Origin: Setomelanomma holmii
Taxonomy: Eukaryota > Ascomycota > Dothideomycetes > Pleosporales > Phaeosphaeriaceae
Reading direction: 5' to 3'
DNA: 64,000 nucleotides
Assembly: GCA_010015745.1 (NCBI GenBank)
Contig: ML978279.1
Location: 24,481-88,480, forward strand
Of this stretch, positions 21,163 through 31,713 are shown one piece after another. A model generated the notes under the pieces. That model was not told the DNA's origin and searched no databases. It saw only the letters and a list, made by a program, of their open reading frames with translations. Positions within the stretch are counted from its first letter, which is position 1. Each line of letters opens with the position of its first letter. The position numbers and the translations under genes are program-made.

Positions 21163-24100
21163 ACGCTATCACACCGCGAGATACCATTTCATTTGTCTCG
21201 AGAGTCACGAGAGCATAGACGTGGGCATGAGCCGAGGACCAAATGTATCATAGGTGGAGTGGGTTCTTGCCAGCACAGCAAATCTAGCCATTGACAAACG
21301 CAAACCACGTCTCTTGTGTTCACGTTATTGCCTTTCCCGGTTCGATCAGCCTATAAAACAAGAACAGGCGCTATTAAATGGGCACGCCCATTTCGAGATT
21401 GGTCCACTTAGTCACCTAGCACATTCATCTTGGATCCCCTGTCAAGGGCGTCAATCATCGGAAATGTTGTCTTCATGATCTACAAGCACTTTGAACGAGT
21501 TAGATACCCACATCGGCCAGATCTGTTCCTTCGAAGCCAACTTCCCTCTCCAGACACTGGCACATACCACAAATAGCCCATTCCTTCGGCATCACGCAGT
21601 TCAGAAGGCACCAACGCAGCCCAAATCCTAAATCTTCTCCAACCCTGTAAGGCACTGACGCAAACACAAAGCATCCATATGCCGTACATCTACGGAACGA
21701 TTGGGTGCCAATTCCGCCTAGCTCGCGTTATGACATCGCCCGCCAGGTAGCTTGATGTGGCCTGGTTGCCTCTCGGGCTTCTCCTTTCTGTCGGCTCTTG
21801 TTGCTGCTCACAGATGCTTCTTAATGTGCAAGAAACTTAGGTAGATTTGTTCTGCAATCTCAAGGTCTGCAGCATGAACACCACGCATCTATGAGTCCAC
21901 TTGCAACTGATCAAGAGCTCTGATCACACCTCCGATATAGCTACTTTAGTGCTATCTCCAAAGTCATTAAAGCACCACCGTTTCGATCTCTTATTGCAAG
22001 GCCTGAATATATTCTCGATGGTGCAATGACTTGATGAAGGCGGCAAAAACTGGATGAGGTTCGTTCAACCCGATTCGCTAGGGAAGTCTTGCTTATTGAG
22101 ATGCTACATCAAGAAGATGACCAACCAGTCTAGATGTCGCTTATACAGCTCGCGTTACCTGGACTAGTCCTCCTTGGAATCTAATAATCCTTAGAGTGTG
22201 TGGGAGGAAACATCATGATCGTGATTGTGTTTCTGAGGCCTCTTGCATGTTTTGTGAGCGTCCTGGTAGAATTTGAGTGACGCGCGTTCGGACCACATTG
22301 TTGTCGCTTGGCAGAGATGATGGAGAAAGTCGCTTGTAGATCCACGAGTAATGCTGGAGACTGAATGTTAATGATCGTGAAATCGATGCCATCAGAGAAG
22401 CTCGGAGTGAAGAAGAGATGACGATATGAGTGCTGGTGGACTTGGAAAGGGATATGCGTGGCACGAGGTCGATCATGAGTCTGGAGGAAGACAGACTCGT
22501 AGCCCAATAGGTTCAGCTTGTGTAATGAGACCATGTTCGAGATCCCCGCAATCTGAATGCAACCAGTGGATCGTCGAGCGCAGATCTATGCAGCGACGCT
22601 GGCTTCCTACCGGTTGTCGGACGATGCCTCATGTGGAGATGCGAAACGGTTCACGAGAATGCCAACGTGCACTACAATGCGGAGCAATAGCTGACACAGC
22701 TTGGACAAAAGAGACCACATTGACATCCTCGTACTAGCTGCGATGACAACGTGTTTTTAAGAAAGACACCAAAAAATGTGCTTCATCATCGTGCAGAAGA
22801 GTACGAAGCGGTGGCGGAAGACAGACGTGTCAGTAGATGCTTTGATCCAATTGGCGAGGAGCATTGAGCCAGGAACGCTGAGGGTCTGCTGGCGGAAACT
22901 CGCTGCAGGGATGTGCGCGGGTCCTTAGGGTCTGCCAAGACGATCGATGGAAATGCAGCATTGGGAATAAGGGGAGCGGAGTGTGGCAGACAATAAAAAT
23001 TGAGGACTAAGATGATGCGAAGAGCGTGTTCTAGATGCGAAGCAGCGGCACCAAAAAGAAGAACGACAGACGATGGGAGGGCATTGTGTGAGACTTGACA
23101 GCTTGAGATGGGTCACGAACCATCTTGCGGGCGGGCGACGGGCGCCATTCGTAGCCCGTGCTGCCTAGTGCCGTCAATTCTAACGGCGGTTGGTGGATCA
23201 ACACGATGCTCGAGATGCATGGAGGGGTTGCAGATTGCGGTTGCTGCGCTATCGTCAGGAACCAGCGCATGTTCCTGCAGCATGGAGGCCCTGATGTTCA
23301 CGGTCTGGGATTCCAGGTTGACAGGAGCGGAGTCCTGTGGTATGTGGCTCGTGGCCAGATGACAGCCGGACGTGGTAGATGAGGTGGACCAGGTCTATTT
23401 CGGTGGAGGCAGAGCCCCAGCAACATTGGTGCGACCCGCCACAGGCTGCGCAAAGAATGCCTCGCTGAAAGCATCTCCCGCTCTACTGCCAGAACAAGCA
23501 CTGTGAAGGATCATCTGGGTGATTTGAGTTGCAACAGGTAGAGTTCGTCGAGCTCATCACAAGACTGGCGCAAAGGATAGCCAAAGCGGCTAGGCGTGGG
23601 CTAGTGGCGTCATGCAGGCTGGGATGTGATCCGCCTCGAATTGCTGCGACGGGATTTGGGCGCTGCGGCGTCGATGTGATGTGAAACTGGCGGCCTTCGA
23701 CAATCAAGCGCTGCGAAGGAGAGTGCCGCAGATGCGGAGACGAGACTTTCAAGCAGCAAGCAGCAAGCAGTGGGCCGCCAGTAGCAAAACGGCGCAGTCT
23801 GGTGCAATACCAGAGCACGCGCACAGCGTCGTATGCAAAAGGTCGAGGCGGGCAAGCCAAAGGCATGCGTGGTGCCCGCAGCCGGCGCAGAAATTAAACC
23901 AGTAGGCGCGATCCTGCCCAGAGTGGTCCTTCCACATTCAACCTACCCTGTATCACCACCAATCGAGAGGGCAAACGTCTCGCTCAGCCCGTCGTCCTCC
24001 CACGCCCTGAGCAAGCGTGCTGTCGCCTGGATGCCGCCATCCAGAACACTGAACTTTGCATTGTTCTCAAGTCTCTCGTTCTCGCCGTGGTTCTGAATTA

Positions 24101-24586
24101 GCGCCAGCGTGTGATGTTTGAGCGGACAACGGTGCTACTGTAAGCCCAAGGATCCCTGCAGCCCGTCGTGTCGATCAATTGCACACCTGCAAACCATCCG
24201 CAGCATCCCATCGCCCTCTCTCTCCCACGCCTCACTCCCCAGGCTTGACACCGCCTGTCTGCCTGCGACACTCCTATAACCCACCCTCCACCAAGTCTCC
24301 GCACTCGCCGTCTTTGGTGCGGCTCTTCCTCGACTACCGACTGCGAAACCACAGGGTGATCCCGCGCTCGTCACTCGTCACCCGCCTACGTGCGTCGCTC
24401 GACGCAGGCAGACCGGCAGCACCCGTGCCTCGACGACGAAACAACCCGCCGCACGCCTACTCGAAGCCCCCAACTCGCATGACTGGTTAATCTCGTCGTC
24501 CCCGCGGTCTTGCACCGCTCCTTTCACCGTTCGCGCACCCTCGACAGCGCGCACAGGCGATCTGGTGTCGCGGCTACCTCGTCAAC
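21163..24586. other. 3.4-kb gene-poor region upstream of the Med15-like gene
   Basis: This is the longest stretch in the window without a recognisable gene. Frames up to 127 codons occur on both strands but lack domains, codon regularity and splice partners. A short GCAAGCA tandem run is present near 23750. The final 600 bp are pyrimidine-rich, as expected for a 5' leader of the downstream gene. A long leader or noncoding RNA is possible but not supported directly. Confidence 0.4.
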
Positions 24587-27500
24587 ATGAACAACCCCAA
24601 CTTCCAGCAGAACGGCATGGGGCCCCGCCCCCAGGCAGGCCTACAGCACTTCATCCAGCACTACCGCGGCCAGCAACAACAGAATAAGATCCCTCCAGGT
24701 TGGCAGCAGTCGGTCTCGCCCGAGGAGCGCGGCCAGCTGGGGCTCCAGTTCTTCACCCAGTACCGTCTGCTCAAGACGGACGTGTCGGAGATGGAGGCCA
24801 TGCGTGCCTCAGTCAACTTCGAGACGCAGAACTTCATGGCCGCCCAGAGCAAGGACCTCTATGTGAACAACATCAAGCAGAAGCTCATGATGATGACGAG
24901 CGCCCGCCAGCAGCAGTTGCAGCGCATGCAAGGCAACCTCGGCCAGATGGGCAATATGGGCGCCATGAACCCAGCGCAGATGAACATGATGGGACAGCAG
25001 GGCCCTCAAGGTCCACGACAGGGCACATCACAGCAGTTCAACCCCGCCTTTCCCAACCCTCAACTGCGACAACCCATGCAAGTCTCACCAGTTCCCATGC
25101 CACAGGGCCAGCCTGCCATGAACATGAACAACGGGAACCTCGGCAACATGAACCAGCCCCAGAACCCTCAGCAGCCGAATTTGCAACAACAACAAGCGCA
25201 GCGGAACCGTGACGAAACCATAATCATCAATCAGTTTGCAAGACGTCTGATGGATACTTGCAAGGACGAGGTCCGTCAAAAGTTCCAACGAGACGTCGCC
25301 GAGTGGCCAGAGGACAAAAAGCAGCAGCTCCAGGCCCAGGGTGTCAATCCTCTCTTCTTTCGCTTTCGACAGCACGCCGAGGTGCTTTATAGGAGAGGTG
25401 TTCTGAACGGACAGCCAGGTGCCAACGGTAATCCGATGCAATCCGGAGGACAGAATCGTATGCCAAACCAGATGGGCGTGAATCAACGTCCGGACCAAGG
25501 CTTCGACTTCAACGCGATAGCAAACCAACAGATCGAGGCTATGCGAGCCAATGACGCCGGTGCGACTGTAGTGCCGGCAAGCAATAACATGAATGGCAAC
25601 CAAGTAAACGCCTTCCCCAACCAGAATCAGCAGCAGAATGCTGCCATGGCTCAACGGCAGGCTGCCGATGCTTTTCAGAACAATATGCAGCGGCAGCATC
25701 AACAGCAAGTAGCGCAAGCGCAGGCTCAAGCACAGGCTCAGGCACAAGCCCAGATAGAGCAGCAACGTCAACGACAGGCAGCAGCGGCTCAAGCACGGAA
25801 TAACAATCAGCTTCTTGGCCAAAATCTTGGGCTGAACATGCCTCCGACATCACAAAGCCCTGGGCCGATGTCTATGCTTAACAGACCAATGCATCCTCCC
25901 GGTCAGCCAGCGCCTCCAACTCCGCAACAGCAGCCGCAGAACCACGTCCCGGTCATGACGCCTCGGCCTGGCCAGGTCAATGATCCACAGCAAGTCAGCG
26001 CTTTACTGCGCGAAGCACAGCAAAGAGCGAACGCTGTTGCGCACTCCAATCAGCCCTTGACAGAGCATATTCGCATGAGCATGATGCCAGCCGACCTCGA
26101 CCCGCAAGTGAAAGCTCAACTGCTCAAGGTCCCGGAGGCACAGTTTCGTGGGATACTTCAGAATTACATGCAGAGTGTCCGTCGCAATAATGGCATGGCA
26201 CCGTTCGCTAACCAAATTGGCCAACAACAACCAAATCCCCTCTTCAACCTACAACAGACCCCTCAACCAGGCATGGCAAATCCGATGATGAACGCAAACA
26301 TGGCCAACATGGTAAGGCCTGGTCTCAACATTGGACAGCAACAATCTGGGGCTGGCCAGCAACTCACCCCAGGTCAACGTCCCCTCCAGGGTAACCAACA
26401 AGCCCAGCAGAATCAGCAAAATCCAGCGATACAGCAACAGCGGTTGGTCGGTGCACATCATCTGTTGAGACAGAACCCTGGTATTATACAGGCCACAGAC
26501 GACAAGCCGTTCCCTCCTAACGTTCTCAACCTCCAAGTACGACAGAGCATTCCTCCCGAAGTCAAGACCTGGCGTCAGCTCAAGCAATGGGCGACTCAAA
26601 ATCCTGCTCTACTGCCTGGTGTGGATCTCAACAAGCTCATAATCCTACAAGTCCTACACTTCCAGGACATTGTGAAGCAACAGAACGTAAACGGGATGAA
26701 CGGTATGCAAGTCCCGCAGCAACCTAACATGCCTGGTATTGCGCCGCCTGCTTCGATGGCACCCAACCAAGGTCCCATGAGAACACCGCAGCAGCAAATA
26801 AACATGCAAAACATGCCTATCCAAGTCACATCCCAGGAGATGCAGAACTACCGACAGAAGCTTGCGGCTCAAAGCCCCAATGTGTCCGACGAGCAACTAC
26901 GGCAGTACATCATGAAGCAGAAATTGAGCGTCTTGCAGCAACAACGAGCACAACAAGGCCTTCAACAGCAAATGCTTGCACAACAAGCTCAGCAGCAACG
27001 TGCTGGCCAGCAACAACAAGCAGCAGCTATGGCCGGCCAGCAACCGCAGCCCAATCGTCCGCCGACCGCCCAGCCTCAGGCTCCACAAGCCACACCTCAG
27101 CCCAAGGCAGCTCCCAGGCCACAACCGCTTCAGGCCACTCAAACGATCGCTGCGAACAACAAGGGCATGAAGAGGCCTAACGATGACACTGCTGATGCCA
27201 ATACGGAGGCTTCTGCGACAAATGCTGCTCCACAAGCACCTGCCATGGTCCCAACCAGATCTGGAGCGGGCATGAATTTTACGCCTGATCAGTTGTCGAA
27301 AATGACCCCCACGCAACAAGCCCAGATGAAGGCCCAACTACTCAAAGCCCAAGATGCTTCCAGTGCTACTAGCAACAAGGCGCAGCAGCAGCAAAAGAGC
27401 GATCTTCCGAACCCAGAAGAAATCAGGTCACGGATGGCTGATCCCCAAAGGGCGAAGGCTTTTGCAGATATGATTACCGACGTCGAAAAGAGCATACCAC

Positions 27501-29143
27501 TGAGACAGCCTGTCCAGCTTCCCCCACAATTGCGAGGACCTCTGCAACAAACATTGAAGGACCAGCTGGACAAATTGAAGAAGACGGAGCAAGCTATGCG
27601 GGTTTTCCACGTATCTTACGATGGAGCTTCATCCGAAACTTTCGTTCGACAAGTGGCAAGGGCATGCGCTTTGGTTTTCCAGCAAATCAACAAACAAGAT
27701 GGTACTCTTCACGACCAGGTCACCTTGACTGCGGATGAGTTCAAGGCAAACATGCGTACGATGATCCAGTTTACGGCTAAGATCATGTCCAAGATGGCGG
27801 CGAATCAGGGTCAGACCTCTTCACAGCCGGCCCAGGCGTCTCAGGCATCAAATGCACCGCCGGCGCAGCTCAACGCTGCAAACCTGAAGAGCCTTGAGCA
27901 GCAACAGCGACAAAGTAAAGCACCGTCAGCCCCGACGACTGATCGACCGCCCTTTGCACTTGGTGATCAGTCCGCACGCGGTGCTCCTACCTATTTCGAC
28001 GGGGCACCAACAGTTACAAACCTTGTGCTACCAGATAAGAAGCGTACCAAACTCGACCCAGGAAGTCAGAGTTCGACACCTGGAAAACCATCCCCACGCA
28101 TCGGAACGGGCAAAGGGCATTCTCCAGAAATGACACGACAACCTCATCCCGACAGGCAAGTACCCCAGAGACCGACTTTCCGATGCAAAGACCCGGCCTG
28201 TGAATACTCTGTCCGTGGATTTGACACCCAAGCTGAATTGGAAGCGCATATTGGCCAGATGCACGCGAAGATCGAGAACCCTATGCAGTTTGCACTTGAG
28301 GCGATGGCAGATTACGTGGAGGTCGATCAGAAGACAGGCCAGCCAAAAGCGGACCCCAGCGCCGTGAAGCGAACTGCAAAGCCCGCGACCAGCACAAGCC
28401 GCGCAACACAGCCCATCAAAGCAGAGCCCAGGGTTCCCCACAACGCGGCTACCCCCGCTGGCACCCAAGCAGCAGCGACCCCGATGGCACGTGTACCAAC
28501 CCAGACGGGTATGAAGAGCTCTCCGGTGACCAACTTCCTCAAAACTCCACAGACCATGGCGAAGGTGGCTACGCCCGGATCAGGCGCTCACGCCAAGGCT
28601 ACGCCCACCAGCATGCCGAGGCCGGCGCCAAAAGAGCCCCAGCCTCCTGCTCCCGCGGAACCAGTCAAGGAAGAAGAGCAGCAGCCGCTTGTGCCCATGT
28701 CCTTGCTTGACTATTCTTACGAGGATACCTTTGCTGCCCTTGATGCCAATGGGCCTTTTACTTGCCTGGATCTCAAGGACGAGGACACGACTTGGGCACT
28801 GCGGTCTCGCCCAGTGTCTCCAATGACGACTCCTGACTCGTCCGCGAAGGACACACCCTCGACTCGAACATCGGACATCTCAGAGAACGATAACCTGCAC
28901 ATCAATCTCGATCTGGAGATGCCTGATGCATGGGCGATGAGCCTGTTTGGTGACGCTTTGCCACTAGACATGCAACTATCCGAAGATTTGCAGACTCTCG
29001 GAGTCATGCTACCACCTATGGACAGCGACGATATGATGCTATTCCCCACCTACGGCGATGGCATGATGGATCTCGACACACTCGAGAAGACCATGGAGAG
29101 CATGAGCGGGAGCCTCGACCCATCTGTGCTAGGCACCATGTAG
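24587..29143 (+). CDS. med15: Mediator subunit 15-like coactivator (Gal11/Med15), glutamine-rich
   Basis: A single uninterrupted frame of 1,518 residues. Residues about 36-110 form a KIX-like domain: PPGWQQSVSPEERGQLGLQF, then FETQNFMAAQSKDLYVNNI and KQKLMMM. A second conserved helical block follows near residue 206 (RDETIIINQFARRLMDTCKD). The middle is dominated by Gln, Asn, Met and Pro, including an (AQ)n run. A C2H2-type finger starts at Cys1200 (FRCKDPACEYSVRGFD with later HIGQMH). The C-terminus is acidic (LDLEMPDAWAMSLFGD and LPPMDSDDMMLF) and resembles an activation domain. Med15 sits in the Mediator tail and binds activators through KIX. The zinc finger and acidic end are not part of yeast Gal11 as I know it, so the name is by domain and composition. 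Confidence 0.85.
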   Translation: MNNPNFQQNGMGPRPQAGLQHFIQHYRGQQQQNKIPPGWQQSVSPEERGQLGLQFFTQYRLLKTDVSEMEAMRASVNFETQNFMAAQSKDLYVNNIKQKLMMMTSARQQQLQRMQGNLGQMGNMGAMNPAQMNMMGQQGPQGPRQGTSQQFNPAFPNPQLRQPMQVSPVPMPQGQPAMNMNNGNLGNMNQPQNPQQPNLQQQQAQRNRDETIIINQFARRLMDTCKDEVRQKFQRDVAEWPEDKKQQLQAQGVNPLFFRFRQHAEVLYRRGVLNGQPGANGNPMQSGGQNRMPNQMGVNQRPDQGFDFNAIANQQIEAMRANDAGATVVPASNNMNGNQVNAFPNQNQQQNAAMAQRQAADAFQNNMQRQHQQQVAQAQAQAQAQAQAQIEQQRQRQAAAAQARNNNQLLGQNLGLNMPPTSQSPGPMSMLNRPMHPPGQPAPPTPQQQPQNHVPVMTPRPGQVNDPQQVSALLREAQQRANAVAHSNQPLTEHIRMSMMPADLDPQVKAQLLKVPEAQFRGILQNYMQSVRRNNGMAPFANQIGQQQPNPLFNLQQTPQPGMANPMMNANMANMVRPGLNIGQQQSGAGQQLTPGQRPLQGNQQAQQNQQNPAIQQQRLVGAHHLLRQNPGIIQATDDKPFPPNVLNLQVRQSIPPEVKTWRQLKQWATQNPALLPGVDLNKLIILQVLHFQDIVKQQNVNGMNGMQVPQQPNMPGIAPPASMAPNQGPMRTPQQQINMQNMPIQVTSQEMQNYRQKLAAQSPNVSDEQLRQYIMKQKLSVLQQQRAQQGLQQQMLAQQAQQQRAGQQQQAAAMAGQQPQPNRPPTAQPQAPQATPQPKAAPRPQPLQATQTIAANNKGMKRPNDDTADANTEASATNAAPQAPAMVPTRSGAGMNFTPDQLSKMTPTQQAQMKAQLLKAQDASSATSNKAQQQQKSDLPNPEEIRSRMADPQRAKAFADMITDVEKSIPLRQPVQLPPQLRGPLQQTLKDQLDKLKKTEQAMRVFHVSYDGASSETFVRQVARACALVFQQINKQDGTLHDQVTLTADEFKANMRTMIQFTAKIMSKMAANQGQTSSQPAQASQASNAPPAQLNAANLKSLEQQQRQSKAPSAPTTDRPPFALGDQSARGAPTYFDGAPTVTNLVLPDKKRTKLDPGSQSSTPGKPSPRIGTGKGHSPEMTRQPHPDRQVPQRPTFRCKDPACEYSVRGFDTQAELEAHIGQMHAKIENPMQFALEAMADYVEVDQKTGQPKADPSAVKRTAKPATSTSRATQPIKAEPRVPHNAATPAGTQAAATPMARVPTQTGMKSSPVTNFLKTPQTMAKVATPGSGAHAKATPTSMPRPAPKEPQPPAPAEPVKEEEQQPLVPMSLLDYSYEDTFAALDANGPFTCLDLKDEDTTWALRSRPVSPMTTPDSSAKDTPSTRTSDISENDNLHINLDLEMPDAWAMSLFGDALPLDMQLSEDLQTLGVMLPPMDSDDMMLFPTYGDGMMDLDTLEKTMESMSGSLDPSVLGTM
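25711..25753 (+). repeat. Short CAR-GCN hexanucleotide repeat encoding alternating Ala-Gln
   Basis: The repeat lies inside the Med15-like gene and encodes about seven AQ units flanked by polyglutamine-type sequence. It is imperfect at the third codon positions, which suggests selection on the protein rather than recent slippage. Confidence 0.7.
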
Positions 29144-30513
29144 TCTCGCCGCAAACTCATATGCTTTGCTTTCTCTGTCGCGTTTTTGTGGTTGTTGAAC
29201 GTCATGCAGCGGCCCCGCGTTTATCTATTGCCATGTACCATCACTTTCTATTCGTGTCCGTACTCGGGCACTTCTTTGCTTTCCCCGCATGGCGTCCCAT
29301 GTTTTGTTGACGGTTGGATTTGGGATATTATGGTTCGACCTCGATCATGCTAGTGTCAGGTCTTGATATAGCGGCGTGTTCTGGATATCGGAAAAAATGC
29401 CACGAGCATTGGATCTTCATGTTGAGGTAATTGCATGGTGTGGACATTTATACCCCTTGACTTTCAGTCACTTCCGACTGGCACTGGGAACGGCGTTCAA
29501 ATCGTTTTGTAGTACGAATGACATCTAGATGCACTTTCACGTGAATTTCTTCAGTTATGTGGACGCGTAGTGGTAGCGACATGAATCGATGCAACGGGCG
29601 ACACTTAGCACGACATACCCCGCAATTGTTCCAGAGACAATGAGATGGAGTCGCCGACGACTTACACTTTCAAATGGTTCACGACGAAAGCGGCACCACC
29701 GGATCGATACTACCGGTCCCCCAATCATGAATGCGCCAAATCACCCAGCACTCGTATACGGGCCGACAACCACTCTTATCGCAACGGGCGCCTTCAGCAT
29801 CGTCATGATCAAAAACTGCAGCAACACATGCAAAATTTCACGCCCGCGTGCAGCGCCTTTATCGCGGTCCCAACAACACGGTGCTTGGGAAAGTTCAGCG
29901 ACGCTTACCATGACATGACGTCGGGATGCGCAGGGGTCGCAGCGGCGGTGGCAAGCCGGCGAAGCCTCGAAGGCGGTGTTGGATTGCTAGTTCTATTCTC
30001 GGCACGGTGCATGCTTAGTCGTTGGAGCGTAAACGTTGCGCGTGGTGTGCAGCGTAAGCTAGTGGTGTGTGAAACACTGGAGTGCGCTTTGTTGGTTGGG
30101 TGGTATGCTGGTTGGGGATGGAGCATGTATTCGTGGGGGTCATGAAGAAAGGGAAGATGGTTGTGGGTGTGGATTCGGCATAGGTTAGGAAGTTTGGAAT
30201 GGAATGTGGCACAGAGTGGGTCTGGGGTAAGGAACGGCCACGGCGCTGACGGGGACTCGATCTGCTCTAGCACGTTCTGCGTGCCGAACGTGAGATCGGT
30301 ACGGTTGTCGGACGGGAAGTTGCTACTGTGAGAGATAGACAGCGTCTTTGCTGCAGTGACAGCACATGTACCGTGTTGCGTTCGTGATAGATGTGCGTGC
30401 GAGATGAGCATTTGTGACGAGCACACAAATCCAAAATGAGGTGAGGATAGTCATGATATGTTAACGGTGATCAACAACGCTATCTCTGCCCATGTCTCGC
30501 ACCACAATCCTCC
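29144..30513. other. Intergenic, no supported gene
   Basis: A 173-codon minus-strand frame (29905-30426) exists but is rich in His, Pro and Thr without domain character. I do not call it. The rest is the 3' flank of the Med15-like gene. Confidence 0.35.
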
Positions 30514-30993
30514 TCACGTGCTTTTCAACCTTTGAACTGCCTTCTCGAAGCCAAAACCAAGTAACATGCAAGCCCGCGTAATCACAAGAAAGTACACGAA
30601 CCCTACATTCCCCCAATCTATGGCGTTCCAGCGCCAGTACTGCCAGTACATCCAGCTCCCAGCCGGAGCGACCGAGTACAAGTGCCCAATGTCCGCAACC
30701 AGCAGCCCGATGATAAAAGTGCGCCAAACTTTGATATCGGTTGTCACGCGCAACACGCTGGCCTCGAGGATCGAGAGGCCCAGATACAAATTGGCGAGCT
30801 GTGTCATGACGATGGAGGTTGATATTGGGACCGAGGAGCCTGGAGCGCTCGCTGCATGCGTTAGGTTTAGGTAGGTCGACTGCAGTGAGTGCGAGTATAT
30901 CGCTCCCAGGAGAATCGAGACCGGCTCGACCCAGAGGAATACCAGGCGGTAAAATGCGGGTATGCGTGGAGGCGGAGGTGCAGATGTGGCCAT
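30514..30993 (-). CDS. DUF7704-type four-helix membrane protein
   Basis: A single exon of 159 residues. The order of motifs fits the fungal DUF7704 family: LVFLWVEPVSILLGAIY in the first helix, VMTQLANLYLGLSILEA in the second, LRVTTDIKVWRTFIIGLLVAD leading through the third helix to GHLYS, and WNAIDWGNVGFVYFLVITRA into the fourth. The Glu in WVEP, the VWRT motif and the NAIDWGN block are typical. The function of the family is unknown. It is expected in an intracellular or plasma membrane. Both ends look complete, with a Pro-rich cytosolic N-terminus and a basic C-terminus. Confidence 0.85.
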   Translation of the reverse strand: MATSAPPPPRIPAFYRLVFLWVEPVSILLGAIYSHSLQSTYLNLTHAASAPGSSVPISTSIVMTQLANLYLGLSILEASVLRVTTDIKVWRTFIIGLLVADIGHLYSVAPAGSWMYWQYWRWNAIDWGNVGFVYFLVITRACMLLGFGFEKAVQRLKST

Positions 30994-31713
30994 GGTGTTT
31001 GCAGTGCTGGGTTGTGCGCTGATGGCGACTCAGGTGGGTGTACGATGGGAGCGGTGAAGGGTGGCGTACTGCTGTAATCCCTATGCAAGAAGTAATGAGT
31101 ACTTCAGACACCGATGTCAATGTCAAATCGTTTCAATGACATTCAAGTTGATGACCAAGTCTACGATACGGCGACCACAGAATGCTCGGTCAACGGGCGT
31201 CGCTCGGAAGGTAGCGAACCGGGGCTTTTCGCTTGAGGCGAGGTGGACTGGCTGCTAGTGTCACAAAGTTCGGCTGGCAACCCTGGCTGTTCGCGCGGAC
31301 GCAACCTTGGTGCAAGTCTTTTTAAGGCTGGGCGTCAAGCCAGATTCCGAGGCGGCCATCCCGTCTCTCCCTAAACCGTCCGCAGTATTTGTTGATCGGA
31401 CGACGACTTCACCCCGTCCTTCCTCCCCACCCTCGCCGCTCCCTATATTGCCTACGTCTACCACTCCACAGCCCCTTCGTTGCTGTGCACGCTCTCTATC
31501 GCTGTCGCATTGCTTGCATTGTTGTGTGTTATCTTCCTAGAGCGAGACTCCCTGCCGTTCACTCCCTGCCACGACTCGCCTTCCGTTTCGGCTTTGCCCC
31601 CCACCCCCAGCACGACTCAGAGCGTCGCATTGCATTGCAGCAGCAACAGCACGTGAGGCCACTGCTCTCCCATCCGCCAGCTCGGCGACACCTACAACAC
31701 GCCAACGCCCCCC
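30994..31713. other. Divergent intergenic region
   Basis: The stretch holds the promoters of the DUF7704 gene (left) and the F-box/WD40 gene (right). The right half is C/T-rich (31400-31700), consistent with a 5' leader. No gene recognised. Confidence 0.4.

Noticed and set aside
29905..30426. 173-codon minus-strand frame
   Set aside because: His/Pro/Thr-rich without domain, hydrophobic pattern or splice partner. It lies in a GC-rich strand-biased region where long frames arise by chance.
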